DNA of 64,000 nucleotides from positions 563,629 through 627,628 of the forward strand of contig NZ_LMSA01000001.1 of the NCBI RefSeq assembly GCF_001427985.1, read 5' to 3'. This DNA comes from Knoellia sp. Soil729. GTDB lineage: Bacteria; Actinomycetota; Actinomycetes; Actinomycetales; Dermatophilaceae. The notes below the pieces were generated by a model. It did not search any database. It was given only the letters and a program-made list of their open reading frames with translations, and was not told where the DNA came from. Below are positions 44,224 through 52,978 of this stretch, piece by piece (within the stretch, counting starts at the first letter, position 1; each line of letters begins with the position of its first letter). The position numbers and the translations under genes were made by a program.

Positions 44224-45609
44224 GTGACTGCACCCGATCCCCGTACCGTCGGCCAGCTGCGCGCGGCCGGACATGAGTCCAAGCACCTGCGCCAGGAGAT
44301 CCGCGACAACCTCCTCGCGAAGCTGGCCGCCGGCGAGGACCCGTGGCCGGGCCTGCACGGCTTCGCCGACTCGGTGATTCCCCAGGTCGAGCGGGCACTG
44401 CTCGCCGGCCACGACATCGTGCTGCTCGGGGAGCGCGGCCAGGGCAAGACCCGGCTGCTGCGCGCGCTCGTCGGCCTGCTCGACGAGTGGTCCCCCGTCA
44501 TCGAGGGCTCCGAGCTCGGCGAGGACCCCTTCCTCCCGATCACGCCGGGCTCGATCCGGCGCGCGGCCGAGCTGGGCGACGACCTGCCCGTCGTGTGGCG
44601 GCACCGCGATGAGCGCTACGCCGAGAAGCTCGCCACGCCCGACACCAGCGTCGCCGACCTCATCGGTGACGTCGACCCGATGAAGGTGGCCGAGGGCCGC
44701 AGCCTCGGCGACCCCGAGACCATCCACTTCGGGCTCATCCCCCGCAGCCACCGCGGCATAGTGGCGATCAACGAGCTCCCCGACCTCGCCGAGCGCATCC
44801 AGGTCGCGATGCTCAACGTCATGGAGGAGCGCGACATCCAGATCCGCGGCTACGTCCTGCGGCTCCCCCTCGACGTGCTCGTCGTCGCCAGCGCCAACCC
44901 CGAGGACTACACCAACCGCGGCCGGATCATCACCCCGCTCAAGGACCGCTTCGGCGCCGAGATCCGCACCCACTACCCCCGCGAGGTCGGCGAGGAGATC
45001 GCGGTCATCGCCCAGGAGGCCGAGCTCGTCGCCGACGTGCCGGACTACCTCCTCGAGGTGCTGGCCCGCTTCACCCGCGGGCTGCGCTCGTCCTCCAGCG
45101 TCGACCAGCGCTCGGGGGTCAGCGCACGCTTCGCCATCGCGGGCGCCGAGACCATCGCGGCTGCGGCACTCCACCGGGCGACGACCCAGGGCGAGGACGT
45201 CGCGGTGGCGCGCGTCGTCGACCTCGAGACCGCCGTGGACGTGCTCGGCGGCAAGATCGAGTTCGAGAGCGGCGAGGAGGGTCGCGAGGCCGAGATCCTG
45301 CGCCACCTGCTGCGCAGCGCCGTCGCCGAGACCGTGCGGGCGCACCTGGCCGGGGTCGACCTGCGGCTGCTCGTCGAGGCCATCGAGGAGGGAGCCATGG
45401 TCACCACGGGCGCCCGCGTCAGCGCGCGCGACTTCCTCGCCGGCCTGCCGGTGCTCGGAGAGTCCGACCTCTACGACCAGGTCACCGAGCGGCTGGGAGC
45501 GACCGACGACGGCTCCCGCGCCGGGGCGATCGAGCTGGCCCTCGAGGGCCTCTTCCTCGCCCGCAAGATCGGCAAGGAGAGCGGCGCCGGTGAGACGATC
45601 TATGGCTGA
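44224..45609 (+). CDS. MoxR/magnesium-chelatase-type AAA+ ATPase (Rv0958-like)
   Basis: A 461-residue AAA+ ATPase of the BchI/ChlI-like branch. Walker A is LLGERGQGKTRLLRAL (about 65), Walker B region GIVAINELPDLAERIQVAMLNVMEERD (about 185) and sensor LVVASANPEDYTNRGRIITPLKDRFG (about 225). The insert SLGDPETIHFGLIPRSHRG and the long C-terminal helical part are characteristic of the actinobacterial Rv0958 group, often named magnesium chelatase without evidence of chelatase function. Nine bases on is its VWA partner. TAGCGT plus six bases precedes GTG 44224, and those six bases (GGAGGG) would also serve as a ribosome binding site. Client unknown. Confidence 0.88.
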   Translation: MTAPDPRTVGQLRAAGHESKHLRQEIRDNLLAKLAAGEDPWPGLHGFADSVIPQVERALLAGHDIVLLGERGQGKTRLLRALVGLLDEWSPVIEGSELGEDPFLPITPGSIRRAAELGDDLPVVWRHRDERYAEKLATPDTSVADLIGDVDPMKVAEGRSLGDPETIHFGLIPRSHRGIVAINELPDLAERIQVAMLNVMEERDIQIRGYVLRLPLDVLVVASANPEDYTNRGRIITPLKDRFGAEIRTHYPREVGEEIAVIAQEAELVADVPDYLLEVLARFTRGLRSSSSVDQRSGVSARFAIAGAETIAAAALHRATTQGEDVAVARVVDLETAVDVLGGKIEFESGEEGREAEILRHLLRSAVAETVRAHLAGVDLRLLVEAIEEGAMVTTGARVSARDFLAGLPVLGESDLYDQVTERLGATDDGSRAGAIELALEGLFLARKIGKESGAGETIYG

Positions 45610-45618
45610 GCCGCGGCC

Positions 45619-47631
45619 ATGAGCCGCTACCGCAAGTACGACGGCGGCGACCCCCTCGCCCCGCCGGTGGACCTCGCCGAGGCGCTCGACGCCATCGGGC
45701 AGGACGTCATGGCCGGCTACTCCCCCGAGGGCGCCATGCGGGAGTTCCTGCGGCGGGGCGGCCGCGACCAACAGGGTCTCGACGACCTCGCCCGCCGGCT
45801 GGCCGAGCGCCGACAGGACCTCCTCGAACGCCACAACCTCGACGGCACCATGCGTGAGGTGCGCGAGCTCCTCGACAAGGCCGTGACCGCCGAGCGCGGC
45901 CAGCTCGCGCGCGACATCACCATGGACGACGACGACCGAGCATTCCGCGAGCTCACCCTCGACAGCCTGCCCACCTCGACCGCCTCGGCCGTGAGCGAGC
46001 TGTCGTCCTACGACTGGCAGAGCAGCGATGCCCGGCAGGCCTACGAGCAGATCAAGGACCTCCTCGGCCGCGAGCTCCTCGACCAGCGCTTCGCGGGGAT
46101 GAAGCAGGCGCTCGAGGGTGCCACCGACGAGGACCGCGCGGCCGTCCAGCAGATGCTCTCCGACCTCAACGACCTGCTCGAGAAGCACCAGCAGTCGGAC
46201 GGCTCGCCCGAGAGCAAGGCTGAGGTCGACAAGGCCTTCGCCGAGTTCATGGACAAGCATGGCGACTACTTCCCGGATGACCCGCAGGACGTCGACGAGC
46301 TCCTCGACTCGCTGGCGCAGCGCGCCGCCGCCGCCCAGCGCATGCTCAACTCGATGAGTCCCGAGCAGAGGGCCGAGCTCATGGAGCTGTCGCAGCAGGC
46401 GTTCGGCTCCCCGGGACTCATGGAGCAGCTCGCCCGCATGGACTCCAACCTGCAGTCACTGCGCCCCGGCGAGGACTGGTCGGGCTCGGAGAGCTTCGAG
46501 GGCGGTGAGGGCCTGGGCCTCGGCGACGGCACCGGCGCGCTCCAGGACCTCGCACAGCTCGACGCCCTCGCCGACCAGCTCTCGCAGTCCTACGGCGGCG
46601 CCCGGCTCGACGACCTCGACCTCGACGCCCTCGCCCGCCAGCTCGGCGACGACGCCGCTGTCGACGCCCGCGCCCTGCAGGAGCTCGAGCGCGCCCTGCG
46701 CGACAGCGGCTACCTCAAGCGCGGCTCCGACGGCGAGCTGCGCCTCTCGCCCCGGGCGATGCGCGAGCTCGGCAAGGCGCTGCTGCGTGACGTCGCAGAC
46801 CGGATGAGCGGACGGACCGGCGCCCGGGAGTCCCGCACCTCAGGCCTCGCCGGCGAACCCTCCGGCGCGACGAAGCCGTGGGAGTTCGGCGACACCCAGC
46901 AGTGGGACGTCCCGCGGACCATCACCAACGCCGTCCTGCGCGACGGCGGCTCGCCGGTGCGGCTCCACATCGACGACGTCGAGGTCGTCGAGACCGAGGC
47001 ACGCACCCAGGCGGCTGTCGCGCTGCTCGTGGACACCTCCTTCTCGATGGCGATGGACGGACGCTGGGTGCCGATGAAGCGCACCGCCCTCGCCCTGCAC
47101 CAGCTCGTGCAGTCCCGCTTCCGCGGGGACGACCTCCAGCTCATCGGCTTCGGGCGCCACGCCGAGGTCATGGAGATCGAGCAGCTCACCGCACTCGACG
47201 CACGCTGGGAGAAGGGCACCAACCTCCACCACGCGCTGCTGCTCGCCAACCGCTTCTTCCGCCGCCACCCCAACGCCCAGCCGGTGCTCCTCATCGTCAC
47301 CGACGGCGAACCGACCGCGCACCTCGAGGCCGACGGGGCGGTCTGGTTCGACTACCCGCCCGACCCGGTGACCATCGCCCGCTCGGTGCGCGAGCTGGAC
47401 GGCTCGGCCCGGCTCGGTGCGCAGGTGACGTTCTTCCGGCTCGGTGAGGACCCGGGCCTGGCCCGCTTCATCGACTCGATGGCGCGGCGGGTGGGCGGCC
47501 GGATGGTCAGCCCCGAGCTCGACGACCTCGGTGCCGCCGTGGTCGGGTCCTACCTCGGGTCGCGCGCCCCGGGGACGTCCTACCGCGACCAGTTCGGCGA
47601 CTGGAACGGTGGTCGTGGCTTCTGGGTCTGA
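45619..47631 (+). CDS. VWA-domain protein paired with the MoxR-like ATPase (Rv0959-like)
   Basis: The 670-residue protein starts with RYRKYDGGDPLAPPVDLAEALDAIGQDVMAGYSPEGAM (N-terminal domain), has a long acidic helical middle (about 70-410, rich in Glu/Asp/Gln and Leu) and ends in a von Willebrand A domain with a complete MIDAS DxSxS motif, ALLVDTSFSMAM (about 475), plus IVTDGEPTAHL. Metal-dependent binding of the adjacent ATPase or a client is expected, as in ChlD/BchD and in CoxE proteins. Gene spacing of nine bases and shared strand show one operon. The same pair is Rv0958-Rv0959 in M. tuberculosis. Cytosolic; biological client unknown. Confidence 0.87.
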   Translation: MSRYRKYDGGDPLAPPVDLAEALDAIGQDVMAGYSPEGAMREFLRRGGRDQQGLDDLARRLAERRQDLLERHNLDGTMREVRELLDKAVTAERGQLARDITMDDDDRAFRELTLDSLPTSTASAVSELSSYDWQSSDARQAYEQIKDLLGRELLDQRFAGMKQALEGATDEDRAAVQQMLSDLNDLLEKHQQSDGSPESKAEVDKAFAEFMDKHGDYFPDDPQDVDELLDSLAQRAAAAQRMLNSMSPEQRAELMELSQQAFGSPGLMEQLARMDSNLQSLRPGEDWSGSESFEGGEGLGLGDGTGALQDLAQLDALADQLSQSYGGARLDDLDLDALARQLGDDAAVDARALQELERALRDSGYLKRGSDGELRLSPRAMRELGKALLRDVADRMSGRTGARESRTSGLAGEPSGATKPWEFGDTQQWDVPRTITNAVLRDGGSPVRLHIDDVEVVETEARTQAAVALLVDTSFSMAMDGRWVPMKRTALALHQLVQSRFRGDDLQLIGFGRHAEVMEIEQLTALDARWEKGTNLHHALLLANRFFRRHPNAQPVLLIVTDGEPTAHLEADGAVWFDYPPDPVTIARSVRELDGSARLGAQVTFFRLGEDPGLARFIDSMARRVGGRMVSPELDDLGAAVVGSYLGSRAPGTSYRDQFGDWNGGRGFWV

Positions 47632-47703
47632 CGAGGTGCCATCGCCGGCACGGCGCCTCGGTTAGGGTTCTGACCAGTCAGCGCCGCGGGGAGGCACGCA
47701 CAC

Positions 47704-48861
47704 ATGAGCGACCACGGTTGGTCCGCACCGGGAAGTGCTTCCGGACGCCCTGAGCAGGACCCGTATGCCGGCCGCCCCGGTCCCCCGCCGGGCGCGGCTC
47801 CCGCGCCGGTCCCGTCCCAGGTTCCGTACCCGGGCTACCCGCCGGCTCGGCCGAGCTACGTCCCACCTGAGCAGCTGCGCCACCTGGACTTCCGACCCGG
47901 CATCATCCCCCTGCGCCCGCTCACGATGAACGACGTCTTCGGTGGTGTGTTCCGCGCGGTGCGCGGCAATGTCGCCGCCACCGTCGGTCTGGCCGCGCTG
48001 ACCTCGCTGGTCTTCCTCGTGCCCTTCACGGCCCTCGGCGCCTGGGTCTCGAGCAACGAGGAGTCTGTCTCGCTGGAGGAGTCGGTCAACAGCGACACGG
48101 CCGGCCTCGTCGGGACGGTGGGCTCGTTCATCCCCTCGATAGGCTCCTGGTTCTCCACGATCCTGCTCGCCGGGTTCCTCGCCTACGTCATCGGCCAGGC
48201 CGTCCTCGGACGCAAGGTCAGCGCCGGCGAGACGTGGCGCGGGACCGCGCGGCGCATCTGGGCGCTCCTGGGTGCGACCGTGCTGACCTCGCTGGCCTTC
48301 CTGGCCACCGCCGCCGTCCTGGTCGGCCTCCCCATCGGGGTCTTGGTCGCGGCCGACAGCGCGGGCAGTGACGGGCTCAGGGCCGCCGGCATCCTCGCCA
48401 TCATCTTCGGCGCGATCCTGCTGCTCATGGCCATGTGCTTCCTCTGGACCCGGTTGGCGTTCGTCACGCCCTCGCTCATCCTCGAGAACCTCAGCGTGGG
48501 CAAGGCCTTCGGCCGCTCGTGGCGGCTCACCGGTGGCAACCTGTTCTGGCGGCTCTTCGGGATCCGCCTGCTCGCCGCGATCGCGATCGGCGTCATCGGC
48601 TCCCTCATCACCGCCCCGCTCGCGATCCTCGGTGGCGCCCTCGCCTTCACCGGCATCCCCCTCGACCAGATGTACGTCTGGCAGGCGGTCATGACGGGTG
48701 TCAGCGGTGTCGTGGCCGGCGCCATCACGACCCCGATCACGGCCGGGCTCGACGCCCTGCTCTATGTCGACCACCGCATCCGGCGTGAGGGCCTCGACGT
48801 CCAGCTCATCCAGACCGCGCAGGGCGCAGCGGCTCCCCCCTGGGGCTCAGCGCGGGCATGA
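47704..48861 (+). CDS. Multi-spanning membrane protein (GDPD-type membrane domain)
   Basis: A 385-residue protein with a Pro/Gly-rich cytoplasmic N terminus (about 1-75), then LDFRPGIIPLRPLTMNDVFGGVFRAVRGN, which is the start of the membrane domain found in glycerophosphodiester phosphodiesterase-like and related actinobacterial proteins, followed by about six hydrophobic helices. No phosphodiesterase catalytic domain is present. GGGGAGG lies before ATG 47704, and TAGGGT is some 35 bases upstream, so this transcript probably has a leader, unlike its neighbours. It overlaps the DUF4129 gene by four bases and heads the MoxR-DUF58 operon. Function unknown. Confidence 0.8.
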   Translation: MSDHGWSAPGSASGRPEQDPYAGRPGPPPGAAPAPVPSQVPYPGYPPARPSYVPPEQLRHLDFRPGIIPLRPLTMNDVFGGVFRAVRGNVAATVGLAALTSLVFLVPFTALGAWVSSNEESVSLEESVNSDTAGLVGTVGSFIPSIGSWFSTILLAGFLAYVIGQAVLGRKVSAGETWRGTARRIWALLGATVLTSLAFLATAAVLVGLPIGVLVAADSAGSDGLRAAGILAIIFGAILLLMAMCFLWTRLAFVTPSLILENLSVGKAFGRSWRLTGGNLFWRLFGIRLLAAIAIGVIGSLITAPLAILGGALAFTGIPLDQMYVWQAVMTGVSGVVAGAITTPITAGLDALLYVDHRIRREGLDVQLIQTAQGAAAPPWGSARA

Positions 48862-49499
48862 TCCTGCCCTTCCTCCTGCGCCTGGACGCGCCACCTCTCG
48901 ACCCGTCCCGAAGCGAGGGACGCCGCCTGCTCGAGGACGAGCTGTCCAAACCCCGGTATGCCGTCGAGCCCAGTCTCTGGGACCGCTTCCGGGAGTGGCT
49001 GCTCGGGCTCTTCGAGACCAGCGGGCCGGGGCTGCCCCCCTGGGTCCTCGTCGTCGTGCTGCTCGTGGTGGCCGCGCTCATCGCCCTCGTCGCCGCGGTC
49101 CTGCTGCGACCGGAGGCCCGGGCGCGCCGGAGCCGGAGCGGGCGCGAAGTCCTCGACGAACGCGGAGTGGACGCGACGGCATACAGGGATCGGGCGCACG
49201 GCGCTGCGCGAGAAGGCGACTGGAACACGGTCGTCCTCGACGGCTACCGCGCGATCGTCGCCTCCGCGGTGGAGCGCACGATCCTCGACGCGCAGCCGGG
49301 CCGTACCGCCCACGAGGCCTCCCTGGACCTGTCGCGCGCCTTTCCGAGCGAGGAGCGCGGTCTGCGGGTGGGGGCTGACCGGTTCGACGCGGTGCGCTAC
49401 GGGCACGACAAGGCCGGTGAGGACGAGGCGCGCGCGCTGCTCGCCCTCGACGAGCGCCTGGGCCGAGCACGTCCCCGCCTTGAGGGGGTCCTGGCATGA
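48858..49499 (+). CDS. DUF4129 domain membrane protein
   Basis: A 213-residue protein with a short N-terminal part, one membrane helix (LPPWVLVVVLLVVAALIALV, about 60-80), and a C-terminal DUF4129 domain of about 110 residues: YRDRAHGAAREGDWNTVVLDGYRAIVASAVERTIL, PGRTAHEASLDLSRAF and FDAVRYGHDKAGEDEARALLALDERL (each in part). DUF4129 is a soluble domain seen with MoxR and transglutaminase-like genes. It overlaps both neighbours by four bases (ATGA), so it is translated together with the DUF4350 gene. Role unknown but part of the MoxR membrane system. Confidence 0.88.
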   Translation: MILPFLLRLDAPPLDPSRSEGRRLLEDELSKPRYAVEPSLWDRFREWLLGLFETSGPGLPPWVLVVVLLVVAALIALVAAVLLRPEARARRSRSGREVLDERGVDATAYRDRAHGAAREGDWNTVVLDGYRAIVASAVERTILDAQPGRTAHEASLDLSRAFPSEERGLRVGADRFDAVRYGHDKAGEDEARALLALDERLGRARPRLEGVLA

Positions 49500-50686
49500 G
49501 CGCCGTGCTGCGGTGGCGGCGCGCCGGCCTCTGGCTGCTCCTCGTCGCACTCGGGGTGGGAGCCCTGGCGGCCATCGCCATCGCCACCACCCCACCGGGC
49601 GGCGCCATGGACCCCGAGGGCGTGCAGGCTCCCGGGGCAGCCGCGCTCGTGGCGGTGCTCGAGCAGAACGGCGTGGACGTGCAGGTCTCGACGTCCATCG
49701 AGGACGTGTCTGGCGCACTGCGCTCGAGCGACGCCGGCACCAGCCTCGTCGTCGCCAACACCACCAACCTCGGCACGGCCGCGGCGGCAACGCTGCGGCA
49801 GGAGTCCGTCGCCGTCGACCGCTTGGTGGTGCTGTCCCCGTCGACCGACCAGCTGCGCGCCCTGGGCGTCACGGCCACCGCACTGCCGATCGGCGCGAAC
49901 GTGCAGGTCGAGAGCCGCTGCCAGACCGACACGGTCGACGAGGGCGACTCGCTTCTCGGCATCGACACCCGCTACGAGTCCAGCAGCGAGGCGGCCGGCG
50001 CACAGGTGTGCTTCCCGTTGACCCTCGCGTCGCAGGACGGAGACGAGGGCGAGGGGGCGCACGGCGCCGGCCTGCTCGAGCTGCCGTCGACGTCGGCCCA
50101 CGCACCGGTGACCGTCGTCGGGAGCACCGCAGGCTTCTCCAACGGCACGATTCGCGACGAGGACAACGCGGCCATCGCGCTCCGGTTGCTCGGTGGGTCG
50201 CCGCGGCTCCTGTGGTACCAGCCCGACGTCGGCGACCTCGCGGGCTCTGCCTCGGATGACGGCGAGAGCGGTGGGCTGCTCCCCGCGTGGCTCGCACCCG
50301 CCCTCGCGCTGCTGGCGACCTCCCTCATCGTCCTTGCCCTCGTGCGGGGGCGGCGGCTGGGCCGACTCGTGCGCGAACCCCTGCCCGTCGTGGTCCGCGC
50401 CGTGGAGACGACCGAGAGCCGCGGTCGGCTCTATCGCCGCGCGCAGGACCGGCCGCGCGCCGCCGCCGTGCTCCGGATCGCCACGCTCGACCGGCTGCGC
50501 TCCCGGCTGGGTCTGCGTCGCGCAGACTCGCTCGAGACGGTCGCCCGCGCTGTCGCGGCCGCCTCCGGCCGTCCCGTCAGCGAGGTCCTCGCCCTCGTCG
50601 CCGGACCCGAACCCACTGATGACGCCGCCCTCGTGCGGCTTGCCCAGGACCTGTCCGACCTCGAGGAGAAGGCACACCGCACATGA
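49496..50686 (+). CDS. DUF4350 domain membrane protein
   Basis: A 396-residue protein anchored by an N-terminal helix (LWLLLVALGVGALAAIAIA, about 12-30), with an extracellular DUF4350 domain (GVQAPGAAALVAVLEQNGVDVQ at about 43-65, a Rossmann-like fold typical of GATase-related domains), a second helix near the C terminus (LAPALALLATSLIVLALV) and a cytosolic tail. It overlaps the MoxR gene by four bases. DUF4350 proteins are standard members of MoxR-DUF58-DUF4129 operons; their task is not known. Confidence 0.88.
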   Translation: MSAVLRWRRAGLWLLLVALGVGALAAIAIATTPPGGAMDPEGVQAPGAAALVAVLEQNGVDVQVSTSIEDVSGALRSSDAGTSLVVANTTNLGTAAAATLRQESVAVDRLVVLSPSTDQLRALGVTATALPIGANVQVESRCQTDTVDEGDSLLGIDTRYESSSEAAGAQVCFPLTLASQDGDEGEGAHGAGLLELPSTSAHAPVTVVGSTAGFSNGTIRDEDNAAIALRLLGGSPRLLWYQPDVGDLAGSASDDGESGGLLPAWLAPALALLATSLIVLALVRGRRLGRLVREPLPVVVRAVETTESRGRLYRRAQDRPRAAAVLRIATLDRLRSRLGLRRADSLETVARAVAAASGRPVSEVLALVAGPEPTDDAALVRLAQDLSDLEEKAHRT

Positions 50687-51675
50687 CCGAGACCCCTGCC
50701 CACGCAGCCGCACCCCAACCCGTCGCACCCGAGGCTCGCGAGGCACTGCTGCGCGTGCGCGCCGAGGTCGCCAAGGCGGTGGTCGGCCAGGACGCCGCAG
50801 TCACGGGACTGCTCGTCGCGCTGCTGTGCCGCGGCCACATCCTCCTCGAGGGGGTTCCCGGCGTGGCCAAGACGCTGCTCGTGCGCTCGCTCTCGCAGGC
50901 GCTGGACGTGCAAACCAAGCGCGTGCAGTTCACCCCGGACCTCATGCCCGGCGACCTCACCGGCTCACTCGTCTTCGACGCCCGCACGAGCGACTTCACC
51001 TTCCGCGAGGGTCCGGTGTTCACCAACATCCTGCTGGCCGACGAGATCAACCGCACGCCCCCCAAGACCCAGTCGGCGCTGCTCGAGGCGATGGAGGAGC
51101 GGCAGGTGAGCGTCGACGGCGCGCCGCACTCGCTGCCCTCGCCGTTCATGGTGGCCGCGACCCAGAACCCCGTCGAGTACGAAGGCACCTATCCCCTGCC
51201 CGAGGCCCAGCTCGACCGCTTCCTGCTCAAGGTGACCCTGCCCCTGCCCTCGCGAGGCGACGAGGTGGCGGTGCTCCGACGTCACGCCGACGGGTTCGAC
51301 CCGCGTGACCTGGGTGCCGCCGGCCTGGGCCCCGTCGCCTCCGGAGCCGACCTGGAGGCCGGGGCGCACGCGGTGCGGCAGGTCGAGGTCAGTGACGACG
51401 TCGCGGCCTACGTCGTCGACATCGCCCGCGCCACCCGGACGTCTCCCTCGCTCTCCCTCGGGGTCAGCCCGCGAGGCGCCACCGCCCTCATGTCCACGGC
51501 GCGGGCGTGGGCCTGGCTCAACGGGCGCGGCTACGTCACCCCGGACGACGTCAAGGCCCTCGCGCACGCCACGCTGACCCACCGGCTCTCCCTGCGTCCC
51601 GAGGCCGAGCTCGAGGGCGTGGACGTCAGCGCCGTCCTCGACAGCGCCCTGGGGTCCGTGCCGGTCCCCCGCTGA
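50683..51675 (+). CDS. MoxR-type AAA+ ATPase (classical MRP branch)
   Basis: A 330-residue AAA+ ATPase: Walker A ILLEGVPGVAKTLLVRSL (about 48), RVQFTPDLMPGDLTGS, Walker B NILLADEINRTPPKTQSALLEAMEE (about 115-140), sensor MVAATQNPVEYEGTYPLPEAQLDRF (about 155-180) and a C-terminal lid with SPRGATALMSTARAWAWLNGRGYVTPDDVKA. This is the most conserved MoxR type. It is followed seven bases on by a DUF58 protein, the usual partner, and preceded by DUF4350/DUF4129 in one operon, with RDD and SpoIIM genes beyond. Possible role in envelope stress or protein maturation at the membrane (inferred from family). Confidence 0.94.
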   Translation: MTETPAHAAAPQPVAPEAREALLRVRAEVAKAVVGQDAAVTGLLVALLCRGHILLEGVPGVAKTLLVRSLSQALDVQTKRVQFTPDLMPGDLTGSLVFDARTSDFTFREGPVFTNILLADEINRTPPKTQSALLEAMEERQVSVDGAPHSLPSPFMVAATQNPVEYEGTYPLPEAQLDRFLLKVTLPLPSRGDEVAVLRRHADGFDPRDLGAAGLGPVASGADLEAGAHAVRQVEVSDDVAAYVVDIARATRTSPSLSLGVSPRGATALMSTARAWAWLNGRGYVTPDDVKALAHATLTHRLSLRPEAELEGVDVSAVLDSALGSVPVPR

Positions 51676-51682
51676 CGCGCTG

Positions 51683-52975
51683 ATGGCCCTGACCCCGCGA
51701 GCCATCTGGCTCGTCCTCCTCGGCATCGTCCCGGTGGTGCTGCGGCCCGCCGCGTCGACGGTGTGGCTGTGGCTGCTGCTGTGCGCGGTCGTCGTCACCG
51801 TGGACGTGTGGCTCGCTCCTCGACCCCGCGACCTGCGGTTCGAGCGCGGGCTGCCCGCGTCGGTGCGTCTGGGTGACTCGGCGAGCACCTCCCTGCTCGT
51901 CACCAACCCCGGCACCCGCACCGCCCGAGGCCTGCTGCGTGACGCCTGGCCGCCGTCCACGGGAGCCGAGCCCACCCGGCATACGCTCCGCCTTGCCGGT
52001 GGTGAACGCACGCGGCTCACCACGACCCTCACGCCCACGCGCCGCGGCGACCGGGTGGCCGACCGCACCACGGTCCGCCTGCGGGGACCGCTGGGGGTGG
52101 GCGCCCGCCAGGCATCGCTGGAGGTGCCCGGGCGATTGCGCGTGCTCCATCCGTTCCCGTCGCGCAAGCACATCCCCAGCCGCCTCGCCGTGCTGCGCCA
52201 GCTCGACGGGCGCGCGGCCATGCGCACCCGTGGACAGGGCACGGAGTTCGACTCGCTGCGCGACTACGTCGAGGGCGATGACGTGCGCTCCATCGACTGG
52301 CGGGCGACAGCGCGACGACGAGACCTCGTCGTGCGCACGTGGCAGCCCGAGCAGCACCGGCGCATCGTCATCGTCCTCGACACCTCTCGCACGAGCGCGG
52401 GCCGCATCGGTGACGCCCCCCGTCTCGACTCGGGCATGGACGCCGCACTCTTCCTCACGGCCATCGCCGGCCACGCACGGGACCGGGTCCACGTCATCGC
52501 CGGCGACCGGGTCGTGCGTGCCCACGTGTCGGGCCACGACCGGGTCGGCGTGCTGCACGACGCCATCTCCGAGCTGGCACCGGTGCAGGCCCAGCTCATC
52601 GAGGCCGACTGGCGGCTGCTCGCGGCCGAGGTCACCCGCGCCAGCACGCAGCGGGCCCTGGTCGTCCTCATCACCCCGTTGGAGTCGTCGGCTCTCGAGG
52701 AGGGGCTGCTCCCGGTCCTGCCCGCGCTGGCGGCACGCCACCGCGTCGTCGTCGCCTCGGTCGCCGACCCGGCCGTCGAGGCGTTGCGTCGTGGTCGGGG
52801 AACCGCGACGGACGTGTATGCCGCCGCGGCAGCCGAGCGCACCGTCGGGCTGCGTGCCCGGACAGCGGGTGCCTTCCGCGCGCTCGGCGTCGACGTGCTC
52901 GACGAGACCCCCGAACAGCTGCCCCTGGCCCTGGTCGACCACTACCTGTCCCTCAAGCGCCAAGGCCTCCTCTGA
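51683..52975 (+). CDS. DUF58 (VWA-like) protein
   Basis: A 430-residue protein with two N-terminal membrane helices (LVLLGIVPVVLRPAASTVWL, then LLLCAVVVTVDVWLAP), a beta-rich middle and the DUF58 core GTEFDSLRDYVEGDDVRSIDWRATARR (about 190-215) followed by a VWA-like fold with VIVLDTSRTSAGRIGD (about 232, DxSxx-like MIDAS variant) and ALVVLITPLESSALEE. It lies seven bases after MoxR, its partner. Ends before an oppositely oriented RDD gene, with only three bases between the stops. Confidence 0.92.
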   Translation: MALTPRAIWLVLLGIVPVVLRPAASTVWLWLLLCAVVVTVDVWLAPRPRDLRFERGLPASVRLGDSASTSLLVTNPGTRTARGLLRDAWPPSTGAEPTRHTLRLAGGERTRLTTTLTPTRRGDRVADRTTVRLRGPLGVGARQASLEVPGRLRVLHPFPSRKHIPSRLAVLRQLDGRAAMRTRGQGTEFDSLRDYVEGDDVRSIDWRATARRRDLVVRTWQPEQHRRIVIVLDTSRTSAGRIGDAPRLDSGMDAALFLTAIAGHARDRVHVIAGDRVVRAHVSGHDRVGVLHDAISELAPVQAQLIEADWRLLAAEVTRASTQRALVVLITPLESSALEEGLLPVLPALAARHRVVVASVADPAVEALRRGRGTATDVYAAAAAERTVGLRARTAGAFRALGVDVLDETPEQLPLALVDHYLSLKRQGLL

Positions 52976-52978
52976 CGC

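Noticed and set aside
42883-46260. A 1125-codon open frame on the minus strand
   Set aside because: It is antisense to the truncated ALDH, uridine-kinase-like, ATPase and VWA genes, has repetitive Asp/Gly/Ala/Arg-rich content and matches no family.
44224-47631. Magnesium chelatase of (bacterio)chlorophyll synthesis
   Set aside because: No chlorophyll or cobalamin genes nearby, no BchH/CobN-like subunit; the pair fits the Rv0958/Rv0959 MoxR-like group.
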